The position numbers and the translations under genes were made by a program. From an uncultured Eubacteriales bacterium (GTDB lineage Bacteria; Bacillota; Clostridia; Peptostreptococcales; Anaerovoracaceae): a stretch of 35,520 nt of DNA. The stretch covers positions 1 through 35,520 of the forward strand of contig CACYHR010000021.1 in the NCBI GenBank assembly GCA_902774265.1. Reading direction: 5' to 3'. The notes below the pieces were generated by a model. It made no database searches and was not told the origin of the DNA. It saw nothing but the letters and a program-made list of their open reading frames with translations. How positions within the stretch are numbered: position 1 is the stretch's first letter; each line of letters opens with the position of its first letter. Positions 7,045-13,823 of the stretch are shown piece by piece.

Positions 7045-7809
7045 ATGGATGCGATAACAAAGAATCAAATAGAAAAAGAAAGATTGAGTAAGGATCGTAA
7101 TGCATTGGTCGTAAAATCCAATGTACTGCTTAAAGATGCCAGATATAAACTCAGTGCGACAGATCAGAAGGTCATCATTTTTCTGATATCCAAAATCATC
7201 GCAGATGATAAAGATTTCAAGCACATGAGGATGTCTGTGCAGGAATATTGTGATCTTACGAACATTACGAGAGGCGGCAATAGCGATAAAAAAATAAAAG
7301 ACAGCATCAAAACCTTATCTGACAAATCCTGGTGGTTTAAGGAAAATGGCGATGAAACACTGTTCAGGTGGATAGACACGGCAAAGATCACAAAGGACGG
7401 CTATATAGATATAGTTCTGAGCGACAGTCTTAAGCCATATCTGCTTGAGCTTGAGAAAAATTTTACAAAATATGAATTGATCAATGTCCTGACGCTTAAG
7501 AGCAAGCACTCAATTCGCCTTTATGAGCTCTTTAAATCAAATCTATGGCTTCATAAGTGGAAAGTATCCATTGCAGACATCAAAGAGATTCTTAACATAC
7601 AGGACAAGTACAAGGAATATAAAGATCTAAATAAACGTGTGATTGCGCCTTCTGTGAAAGAGATAAGCAAATACACAGACATAAAGGTTGAGTATGAACC
7701 GATAAGGACCGGACGATATAACACTGACTTGATTTTCTATATCGAGGAAAAACGGGGGTATCAGATGACCTGGGAAACCATTCTCAATCAGGAGAAAAGA
7801 CTTGGATAA
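7045..7809 (+). CDS. rep: Replication initiator, Rep_3 (RepB-type) family
   Basis: A 254-residue initiator of the Rep_3 superfamily (two winged-helix domains). The N-terminal part (NVLLKDARYKLSATDQKVIIFLISKI) is typical of the first domain. The segment INVLTLKSKHSIRLYELFKS marks the domain junction and KYTDIKVEYEPIRTGRYNTDLIFYI the second winged helix. It should bind the iterons at 6817-6994 to open the origin and, as dimers, repress its own promoter. Spacing from the iterons, length and frame are normal. The ribosome binding site is weak (ATAGGA 3-4 nt before ATG 7045), fitting low expression or leaderless start. A terminator at 7806-7840 separates it from the convergent coupling-protein gene. 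Confidence 0.93.
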   Translation: MDAITKNQIEKERLSKDRNALVVKSNVLLKDARYKLSATDQKVIIFLISKIIADDKDFKHMRMSVQEYCDLTNITRGGNSDKKIKDSIKTLSDKSWWFKENGDETLFRWIDTAKITKDGYIDIVLSDSLKPYLLELEKNFTKYELINVLTLKSKHSIRLYELFKSNLWLHKWKVSIADIKEILNIQDKYKEYKDLNKRVIAPSVKEISKYTDIKVEYEPIRTGRYNTDLIFYIEEKRGYQMTWETILNQEKRLG

Positions 7810-7840
7810 ATGGTCGGGAGAAGGATCCCCGGCCATTTAT
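7806..7840. terminator. Bidirectional terminator between rep and the mobilization operon
   Basis: ATAAATGG(T)CGGG and CCCGGCCATTTAT form a long stem around a short loop. A-rich sequence on one side and T-rich on the other let it work for both convergent transcripts. It overlaps the last codon of rep. Confidence 0.72.
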
Positions 7841-7849
7841 TATGCAAGA

Positions 7850-9247
7850 TCAACGAGATCTACGGTAAGACTTTTCCTGAAAGAAATACGCCTTGCGCAG
7901 TTTAAGATTTTGTCCCCGACAAAGGATAACAGAGTGACTGGTCAGGTGAGCAAAAGTCTCCGGAAGGTAGTTAGGCACCTGTCTGAAAGAACCAGCAGAT
8001 TGATTGCCAACAGGATCCCGGATATCATCACGGACGGAATGAGTGCCGGCCTTGCGGCTGAAATATTCCTGTGAATCCGGCTCCGTGACTTCACATAAAA
8101 CATTTATCCGGCAGTTATCGATGATCTCACGACGGACATTCTGTCCGTAATTACGGTCAAGCTGGCTGAGGGATTGAAGCATTATCATGACTCTTACCCC
8201 TCTTTTCCGATACTTCTGAAGCAGAGGAGTTATATCCAGATGCCTGAATGTGGCAAATTCATCCAGAAGAAGGAGGAGTCTTCTTCTGGTTTTTTCCGGT
8301 GGCCTTGCGGAGAGATATGAAAGCAGCTGACCTACTACCAGCTCCACCGCCGGTGCGGTCTGCTCCAGCATGGAGTCCGGGATCACGAAGAACACATTCC
8401 TGTATTCGATGCTATCTGCCGTCATACAGCGTTCGCCTATGAAAGGTCGCCTGAAAGAGCTGCGCATCCTTTCAGACGCGAACAGAGAGACGGCCACATC
8501 CGCGGCACCTTTCGCACCGGCTGTGTTCCTCTCGCTGGCACCTTCGAACTGACTGATCCGTTTGACCGCTTCCTTATAGCCGAACTCATCTATATCTGTG
8601 AACAATTTTGCATAACTCGAGCTTACTATCCTGTCGCAGATATCGCTGAAATCGAGATCCTGATGGTAGTAGGTGAGGAACGCGGCCTCAAGGATATCCC
8701 TTCCACGATCCTCGAACCATTTGCCCGCATCAGTGGAATCCGACTCCGGAAGGAGAGTGCGGACCAGTCGTATAACAGCCTCGTCCTTCTCGATAGGATC
8801 TGTGATACAGTCGATGGAAGCGAACACATTGTAAGGTATAGTATCAGGATCCAGAGGTTCGAAGATCAGACAATCGGTCCGATCAACGTTTGAAGAGATG
8901 TCTCCGCTTATATCGATAGCGAAGAATCCGGTGTTGTAGCCGTTCCATGTGCGGAGCGAAGCTGTTCCTACCGCAGTGGATTTGCCGCTTCCGGATCCCC
9001 CGAAAACGGCAACATGATCCTCGCTTTTAACAGGTGAATATACCCGTAGAAAGCCGAATTTTTTTCCGAGTATGATGCCGTGCGCCTTGTCGGCAGTCGC
9101 CACTTTGAAGCCGGCTTTCCTGCACTTGTAGAGCAGCACGGCTGCATCTTTTATAACATAAACGACCGATAATATAAGGATCGTGATCACGAAAATAATA
9201 ACAGAGTGATCTCCGATCCAATCAAAGATCGTGTAAGGCATATCCAT
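7850..9247 (-). CDS. VirD4/TraG-type coupling protein
   Basis: An ATPase of the type IV coupling-protein family, about 465 residues, shorter than most relatives. Visible features are one membrane segment near the N-terminus (HSVIIFVITILILSVVYVI), Walker A VFGGSGSGKST, Walker B RLLLLLDEFATF, and the following KRGVRVMIMLQSLSQL stretch typical of TraG/VirD4. It would bring the relaxase-DNA complex to a conjugation channel, which the plasmid itself lacks. AGGTGG fits ATG 9247 (4 nt) or ATG 9241 (10 nt); a longer reading from 9361 overlaps the relaxase gene and is unlikely. The start lies immediately after the relaxase stop (TGAGATG), so the two are translationally coupled. Confidence 0.87.
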   Translation of the reverse strand: MDMPYTIFDWIGDHSVIIFVITILILSVVYVIKDAAVLLYKCRKAGFKVATADKAHGIILGKKFGFLRVYSPVKSEDHVAVFGGSGSGKSTAVGTASLRTWNGYNTGFFAIDISGDISSNVDRTDCLIFEPLDPDTIPYNVFASIDCITDPIEKDEAVIRLVRTLLPESDSTDAGKWFEDRGRDILEAAFLTYYHQDLDFSDICDRIVSSSYAKLFTDIDEFGYKEAVKRISQFEGASERNTAGAKGAADVAVSLFASERMRSSFRRPFIGERCMTADSIEYRNVFFVIPDSMLEQTAPAVELVVGQLLSYLSARPPEKTRRRLLLLLDEFATFRHLDITPLLQKYRKRGVRVMIMLQSLSQLDRNYGQNVRREIIDNCRINVLCEVTEPDSQEYFSRKAGTHSVRDDIRDPVGNQSAGSFRQVPNYLPETFAHLTSHSVILCRGQNLKLRKAYFFQEKSYRRSR

Positions 9248-9248
9248 C

Positions 9249-10265
9249 TCACCACCTGCTTCTTTCCGTCTCATGCTCTTTTTCATAAGATCTGTCCCAT
9301 CTGCTGACAGCATGGCTGCGAGCCTGATCCTGCAGTTTTTCAAGTTCCCTGACCCGTTCATGCAGCTTCGAATTCTCGTTTATGAGGCCTGATACAACTT
9401 CCACTGAAAGCCCTCTGTCGAGAGTTTTTCCGGTCTGTCTGGTGATTTCCTTGAGCTGATCGACTGTCAGACTTATGCCTCCGCCGCCCTTGTAGACGGT
9501 GCATTCGAAGCCGTGTTCATCCATCCATTTTTGGTAAGCCGGGTGGAAATCATTGAAAAATTTACGAGTGATAAAGCTGTCTTTAGGCATGAGTTTCTTC
9601 TCGAATCTTTCCGAATCGAGCCTGCGCATCCGGGTGAAGCACCACCTCGCATCGTCCCTCGGCAACCCCAGGACACGTCCGATTTCCTGGATGGTCTCGC
9701 GTTCTCTGGCCTTATCAGACCGCCTTTCATATCTCACCACAGCGGTGTAACAGTCCTGCAGCTGCTGCTGAGAGAAGTGAATATCGTATTTATCCGCTAC
9801 CTTCCTCGCGCCGTCTGTGAACTTGGTTTTAATATCTGTATACTTCGGGTTTTCCATCTCCGGAAATGTGAATACATAATGCAGATGTTCCGCTCCGAGC
9901 TCGTCCCTGTGTACTGCGGCGAGCAGACAGCGGGTATCATCACCACCGAAATGATAATGATTGAGGAACTCATAAGTGCTTCTGAAGAAGTCTTCTATCC
10001 TCTCAGGAGCGAGATCTGCAGGAGCCTGTGTGGACCATTCAGCAGCCGTCACAGTGCTGCCTTCTCTGTAGTAAACATCACTTAAAAGTCCCTTGTAATA
10101 GTCCATGCAGTCGTGCGAATTACGTCCGTGATCATCCGGAGACAGGACATAATTAAGGTGACTTCTGGACGTGTCGATGTCTTCATTCCTATAGACATCA
10201 CGCTCTCTGAGGTCGTGCCTGAACGCGCCGATTGGAGAGCCGTGTATACTTGCGCATGAAGCCAT
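9249..10265 (-). CDS. mob: MobV-family relaxase
   Basis: A 338-residue relaxase of the MobV (Mob_Pre) family. The N-terminus has FRHDLRERDVYRNEDID followed by RSHLNYVL, the family's motif I region. Motif III is AAVHRDELGAEHLHYVFTF, giving the metal-binding HxDExxxxHLH pattern (one residue longer than the usual HxDE-PHxH spacing). The C-terminal third is a charged coiled coil (LINENSKLHERVRELEKLQDQ). The enzyme should nick at an oriT, which in this family usually lies just upstream of the gene; that region (10291-10753) is packed with inverted repeats. AAAGGAGG 8 nt before ATG 10265 fixes the start. It is followed directly by the coupling-protein gene. Confidence 0.9.
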   Translation of the reverse strand: MASCASIHGSPIGAFRHDLRERDVYRNEDIDTSRSHLNYVLSPDDHGRNSHDCMDYYKGLLSDVYYREGSTVTAAEWSTQAPADLAPERIEDFFRSTYEFLNHYHFGGDDTRCLLAAVHRDELGAEHLHYVFTFPEMENPKYTDIKTKFTDGARKVADKYDIHFSQQQLQDCYTAVVRYERRSDKARERETIQEIGRVLGLPRDDARWCFTRMRRLDSERFEKKLMPKDSFITRKFFNDFHPAYQKWMDEHGFECTVYKGGGGISLTVDQLKEITRQTGKTLDRGLSVEVVSGLINENSKLHERVRELEKLQDQARSHAVSRWDRSYEKEHETERSRW

Positions 10266-10290
10266 GATCGCTTCCTCCTTTTCTCTTTAT

Positions 10291-10753
10291 CATTGAGCGG
10301 ATACTGTCACGCCGTCCCTTCGGGAAACGCGTGTGAAGAGCTTTTGTCAAAGTTGTCAAAAGCTCTTCGCGATCGACCAGGGTCGATGCCTCCGCTCAAT
10401 GAACATCGAACAGTCGTCGCTGGTAACAGTTCCTTGCGTATCGAAAAAGTCTCCACGCAGCGAAACTACAAGGTGGAGGTTTTCCGCGGAGGCGGAAAAC
10501 CTCACCGCTCCTTTCAGTCGCTCACCTTGCCTCGCCGTTCCGCCGGCGGGGCGACGGCAGCCCTTATCAGGGTCGCGGAGGGCCGCTCCCGAATAAGGCC
10601 TGATCCGGGGGAGCTCCCCCGGCGTGACCATCCCCCGGAAGGTCACTGCCCCCTTGCGCCGCCCGCGGAAAACCATATTATCTTCATACATATATAGAAA
10701 TTCGCGGGCAGGCTCAGGAGGCGCTCCGCGCCGGACTCCCGGAAGAGGGAGTC
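10291..10753 (-). other. Highly structured non-coding region, candidate oriT or structured RNA
   Basis: About 460 GC-rich bases between the 126-aa gene and the relaxase hold at least eight inverted repeats: CATTGAGCGGA/TCCGCTCAATG (10291-10301/10391-10401) enclosing GAAGAGCTTTTG/CAAAAGCTCTTC (10335-10346/10357-10368) and ATCGACC/GGTCGAT (10372-10387); AGGTTTTCCGC/GCGGAAAACCT (10477-10487/10492-10502); CCTTAT/ATAAGG (10562/10593); palindrome CCGGGGGAGCTCCCCCGG (10605-10622); GTGACC/GGTCAC (10624/10641); GCCCGCG/CGCGGGC (10661/10703); GACTCCC/GGGAGTC (10734/10747). The first block folds like a cloverleaf closed by an 11-bp stem. Position suggests oriT; the amount of structure also allows a large non-coding RNA or a long 5' leader of the mobilization genes. 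Confidence 0.6.
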
Positions 10754-10757
10754 AAGG

Positions 10758-11138
10758 TCAGCTGCAAAGAGCAGCCTTCACATCGACGGGGTAGTCCGTC
10801 TGTATGTACTGGACCGCGCTGAGATCGATGAGACCGCTTTTGTCGACATAGCAGGAGTCATTCGCGTAGTAGAACATGAACGCCTGGTTCTTGTAATCCT
10901 CATCCGTTGCGATCAGGATCCCGGACAGATGGAGTTCCCTGTCAGGGGTCACCCTGATCACGAACAGGATGTCGTCCCTCACGACGTAGACATGGTTCAG
11001 AAGAACGAATTCGTCATCGACCGCGGCGCAGCCGAGGATGACGGATCCGCTGAGAAGATCATCCGCGAGATGATCCGGGGACAGTATGATACTGCCGGCA
11101 GGGATATCCGGGATATTGATGTTTTTTGATTCGGACAT
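10758..11138 (-). CDS. Unknown acidic protein of the mobilization block
   Basis: A 126-residue acidic protein, MSESKNINIPDIPAGSIIL..., predicted mostly beta-strand (VILGCAAVDDEFVLLNHVYVV, ILFVIRVTPDRELHLSGILI) with a helical end. No family recognised. GAAAGGAGG 9 nt before ATG 11138 makes the start secure. It lies between the RHH gene and the structured region, in the same direction as the relaxase, so it may belong to the same transcript. A sequence TATTAT-like -10 about 60 nt upstream could give it its own promoter. Confidence 0.6.
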   Translation of the reverse strand: MSESKNINIPDIPAGSIILSPDHLADDLLSGSVILGCAAVDDEFVLLNHVYVVRDDILFVIRVTPDRELHLSGILIATDEDYKNQAFMFYYANDSCYVDKSGLIDLSAVQYIQTDYPVDVKAALCS

Positions 11139-11284
11139 GAAAAAGCCCTCCTTTCGTGGATTTAGGATAGAAGGGCCTGAAAGATGATATAATACTAAAC
11201 GAGCCCTTCATCCTTTGATGAATGGTTTACGTACAGGCGCTCCCTGACTGTTTGGCGACGGCGGGGGCGCTTATTTAATTGGAG

Positions 11285-11923
11285 CTAATCGCTCATTTTT
11301 TCAAGGATGAAGGTCTGCTCCATCATCCTCATGATCTCGATAGCCTCGAACGGATCGAATGGCACGGATGGCTCCGCGAGATAGATGTATCTGATCAGAA
11401 TCTCGTATGCGTCAGGATCGTCCCACACAGAGTTCCAGGCGCTCACTATAGCCTTCACCAGAGCTCCGAGATCCACATCCGGAGCCTCGGTGGTGTCTCT
11501 GGCGGACAGCCCCAGTTTGAAGGCGTATGCCGCCACACGGGATATCATCCCCTGATCGTCAAACGTATATGCTTTTCCGCCGGATGTGTCGTAGTGGCTC
11601 AGGATCGCCTTGATCGCGGAATCGTTCTTCAAATGATTGCCTCTGAGCCAGCTCACCGCTCTTCTCACGGCGGTGCATGCGACAGCTTCCGGCACCTCGG
11701 GAACGATCCTCGCTCCGCCCGGCCCTTTCCAGTCCTGCAGCTCATTTGAGATAGTGTCCAGCAGATACAGGGCTTCAGTGTGAAGAGTCCCGTACTGCGG
11801 CAGGATATAGCTGGTGATCGCGTCGGATATGAACGCGGACATCTTCCTGCTCTCAGCCATATCCTTGAAGTATCCCAGGATGGTCTCCGCTCTGGAACTC
11901 GTATTGAATATTCTTCTAGCCAT
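11285..11923 (-). CDS. RHH-type DNA-binding protein, possible regulator or relaxosome accessory
   Basis: A 212-residue protein whose first 40 residues (MARRIFNTSSRAETILGYFK...MSAFISDAI) look like a ribbon-helix-helix fold: one basic strand and two helices. The rest is helical and unassigned. Small RHH proteins beside relaxase genes often bind oriT or repress the mobilization promoter, so either role is plausible (inference). AAGGAGG 6 nt before ATG 11923 fixes the start. The promoter region upstream (11944-12019) is shared with the divergent primase leader and contains an inverted repeat, a candidate operator for this protein. Confidence 0.62.
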   Translation of the reverse strand: MARRIFNTSSRAETILGYFKDMAESRKMSAFISDAITSYILPQYGTLHTEALYLLDTISNELQDWKGPGGARIVPEVPEAVACTAVRRAVSWLRGNHLKNDSAIKAILSHYDTSGGKAYTFDDQGMISRVAAYAFKLGLSARDTTEAPDVDLGALVKAIVSAWNSVWDDPDAYEILIRYIYLAEPSVPFDPFEAIEIMRMMEQTFILEKMSD

Positions 11924-11943
11924 GACTGCCTCCTTAAAAAAAT

Positions 11944-12019
11944 TTAACAAACTTTGAAAATATGATATAATATATGTAATAAAACATATAATAATTTATG
12001 TTATACTTTATTATATCAT
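11944..12019. promoter_or_regulatory. Divergent promoters with inverted repeat
   Basis: On the plus strand TTAACA (11944-11949), 16 bp and TATAAT (11966-11971) form a near-consensus sigma-70 promoter, with the same -35, spacing and -10 as the promoters at 13629 and 16198. ATGATATAAT (11962-11971) is repeated inverted as ATTATATCAT (12010-12019), giving a minus-strand -10 for the RHH gene and a 10-bp dyad 38 bp apart that could be an operator. Confidence 0.65.
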
Positions 12020-12044
12020 GTATGTGAAGGAAAGCAAATAAAAA

Positions 12045-12070
12045 TCGCAGCCGGAAAAACAAAGCTGCGA
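12045..12070 (+). repeat. CTGCGA hairpin motif
   Basis: TCGCAGC (12045-12051) and GCTGCGA (12064-12070) form a 7-bp stem around a 12-nt A-rich loop, near the start of the primase leader. It uses the same GGCTGCGAAA-type sequence found at the origin and upstream of several other genes. Confidence 0.5.
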
Positions 12071-12098
12071 AAAATAATGGATCTATAAAAAAAGAACA

Positions 12099-12229
12099 CC
12101 CGCTGCACGGATGTCCCCCTGAGAATAACCGAGTTATCCTCCTTAGTTGGCACTTAGATTATAGCTCATTTGACGCCAAAAGTCAAATTCCGGAGGGACC
12201 TTGCAGCGGGGGACTGCGAGGTTTTTTTG
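12099..12229 (+). promoter_or_regulatory. Attenuator leader, copy A (primase)
   Basis: It carries the conserved core GAGTTATCCTCCTTAGTTGG and following CACTTAGA (12131-12158). The core is flanked by the pairing TGAG..TAA/TTA..CTCA (12120-12128/12159-12168). A terminator, CCTTGCAG-loop-CTGCGAGG (12199-12221), is followed by seven T. An upstream strand CCCGCTGCA (12099-12107) is perfectly complementary to TGCAGCGGG (12202-12210), which covers most of the terminator's 5' arm and loop, so the two folds exclude each other. The terminator overlaps the 5' end of the longest primase reading frame. Confidence 0.68.
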
Positions 12230-13480
12230 GAAGCGATACAAATACAACTCAATCACAACACGCCGCGTGATTTCGCGGAGCTTCATTACGAATACGATCC
12301 GGATCACATCGGAGCAGTCCATATATGGAAGAGAGCCCCCGGAGACGCGGGACCGAGGTATATGGAAAAGGTCAGGGTGGACGATCTTGAGGACCGTCTT
12401 GAGAGCCTGGAGTACGATGAAAGCAGAGATCTTTACATTACCGCCAACAGCTTCGTAAGGTACAGAAGGGATATGGACGATCTTTATACCTTATATAACA
12501 TCGTGATCGATGTTGATGTTCATGACGGCTTCGGCTCTCTTCCGGACTGCTGGGCGGGGCAGCTCGAACGCGCGGTGAGAGACCGCGTGACGCTGCCTGA
12601 TCCGAACACCGTCGTGCATACCGGCCGCGGGCTGCAGCTCTGGTGGGCGATAGAGCCGGCGTCATACAAGGTCGTGCCGATGTACAGGAAAGCCGTCAGA
12701 TGGCTGACAGGCGAGGTCAGGGCCGCGATAGGGACGGTGGCATCACCCGGGCTGAGAGAAAAGGCTGATGTCGACAGCGCCGCGTCAATCAACGCCGCGG
12801 GCCTGTTCAGGCTGCCGGGAAGCTTCAACACGAAGTCCGGGACATGGGGATACTTCGAGATACTCCATTACAGAAGACTCAAGCTCGGCGATATATGCGG
12901 CGAACTCAGCGTGAGGAATACAGCGGGCAGCAGAAATCCCAAGATCCCGAAAGGCGGCCTGCCTGTGATCGCGGCGGCGGCCTCGCGTGAGGAATCTCTG
13001 ATGACTCTCATATCCGTAAGGGACGCGGAGCTGAACAGCGAGACCAGGGACCTGATATTGTTCTGCGACTACTGCGTCTGGTCTGAGATCATCCATGATC
13101 ACGAGGACATTATGGAGCATCTCAGGAGCCTGAACAGACTCTTCAGAGAGCCTCTTAGCGAGGCGGAAATGGCGGCGTACATGAGCACCGCCAGGAGGAA
13201 GAGATACAGGATCACGAATGCGACGATCATAGACAAGCTCGCTATCACAGCTGAGGAGCAGAGGATCATCGGTCTGTATCCCAATCGCCGGGAGATGGAA
13301 AGAGAGGCTCGACGCGATGCTAAACGCCTCAGGAACGAGCTGATCACCGGGCTCGGTGAAAAGGGCCTCACACATGCGGAGATAGCGATGCAGGCGGGAT
13401 GCAGCGTCAGGACGGTCGAGAGGATCCTCGCGTCCGGAGCTGTGAGGACGCGTGACATACGCGGAGCCGCGTGCGGATAG
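12227..13480 (+). CDS. Archaeo-eukaryotic-type plasmid primase with C-terminal HTH
   Basis: A protein of about 418 residues (436 if read from TTG 12170). Motifs fit the AEP primase superfamily: LYNIVIDVDVHDG (catalytic acidic pair), VVHTGRGLQLWW (nucleotide-binding loop) and FRLPGSFNTKSGTW (third motif with the R-x-PG-x-x-N-x-K pattern). The C-terminus has a helix-turn-helix, GLTHAEIAMQAGCSVRTVERIL. It probably primes plasmid DNA synthesis together with the helicase at 13824. There is no ATG near the N-terminus. TTG 12227, just after the terminator with GCGAGG 5 nt upstream, is my preferred start; TTG 12170 would place the terminator inside the gene and lacks a binding site. Confidence 0.75.
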   Translation: MEAIQIQLNHNTPRDFAELHYEYDPDHIGAVHIWKRAPGDAGPRYMEKVRVDDLEDRLESLEYDESRDLYITANSFVRYRRDMDDLYTLYNIVIDVDVHDGFGSLPDCWAGQLERAVRDRVTLPDPNTVVHTGRGLQLWWAIEPASYKVVPMYRKAVRWLTGEVRAAIGTVASPGLREKADVDSAASINAAGLFRLPGSFNTKSGTWGYFEILHYRRLKLGDICGELSVRNTAGSRNPKIPKGGLPVIAAAASREESLMTLISVRDAELNSETRDLILFCDYCVWSEIIHDHEDIMEHLRSLNRLFREPLSEAEMAAYMSTARRKRYRITNATIIDKLAITAEEQRIIGLYPNRREMEREARRDAKRLRNELITGLGEKGLTHAEIAMQAGCSVRTVERILASGAVRTRDIRGAACG

Positions 13481-13496
13481 AGGATCTCCCGGGACA

Positions 13497-13662
13497 GGGC
13501 ATTATATAGTGCGGTTTTGGCGGGTTTTCCGGGCTGCGGATCATCAGCTGGAAAAAAATAGAATCAGCATAAAAATTTATAATATAATATAAGTAGAGGT
13601 TAGGTCAATAATTTTTTTCAAAAAAGACTTAACAGTTTTTCGAAACATGGTATAATCAGAAT
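13497..13662 (+). repeat. Duplicated intergenic cassette, copy 1
   Basis: About 165 bp from GGGCATTATATAGTGCGG through TTCCGGGCTGCGGATC, an AT-rich block (TATAATATAATATAAG) and the TTAACA-N16-TATAAT promoter is nearly identical to 16076-16235. The first 16 bases also occur at 33058-33073. Each cassette begins shortly after a stop codon and ends at a promoter, so it looks like a mobile or recombining promoter unit. Confidence 0.8.
13629..13656 (+). promoter_or_regulatory. Promoter of the helicase leader
   Basis: TTAACA (13629-13634), 16 bp, TATAAT (13651-13656). The transcript would start near 13663, just before the first hairpin of the attenuator leader. Confidence 0.8.
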
Positions 13663-13674
13663 AGGTACAGCAAG

Positions 13675-13803
13675 ACGCCCGATTCGGGCGTTCGAGAGAC
13701 AGCCGGGTTATCCGTCCTTAGTTGGCGCTTTGGAACAGGCTCTCTGCCGTAACGGCATGACGACCCGGCTTCCCAGATCTGTCTGGAGCCGGGTCTTGTT
13801 GTG
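13675..13803 (+). promoter_or_regulatory. Attenuator leader, copy B (helicase)
   Basis: Hairpin ACGCCCG-ATT-CGGGCGT (13675-13691) is followed by the conserved core (13705-13734, containing TCCTTAGTTGG). The core is flanked by GAGAG/CTCTC (13694-13698/13740-13744). A strong terminator pairs GACCCGGCT (13762-13770) with AGCCGGGTC (13787-13795) over an inner CCAGA/TCTGG stem, followed by TTGTTGT. The same octamer AGCCGGGT occurs at 13701-13708 and can instead pair with ACCCGGCT (13763-13770), destroying the terminator. That is a textbook terminator/antiterminator switch. Confidence 0.78.
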
Positions 13804-13823
13804 CAATTACGAAAGGAGACCAA

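Noticed and set aside
10293-10697. 134-residue plus-strand frame in the structured region
   Set aside because: Its sequence is a translation of inverted repeats (many Arg/Pro/Gly), it has no ribosome binding site, and the region reads better as structure upstream of the relaxase.
11236-11278. Terminator at the two GGCGCT copies
   Set aside because: They are direct, not inverted, repeats and cannot form a stem.
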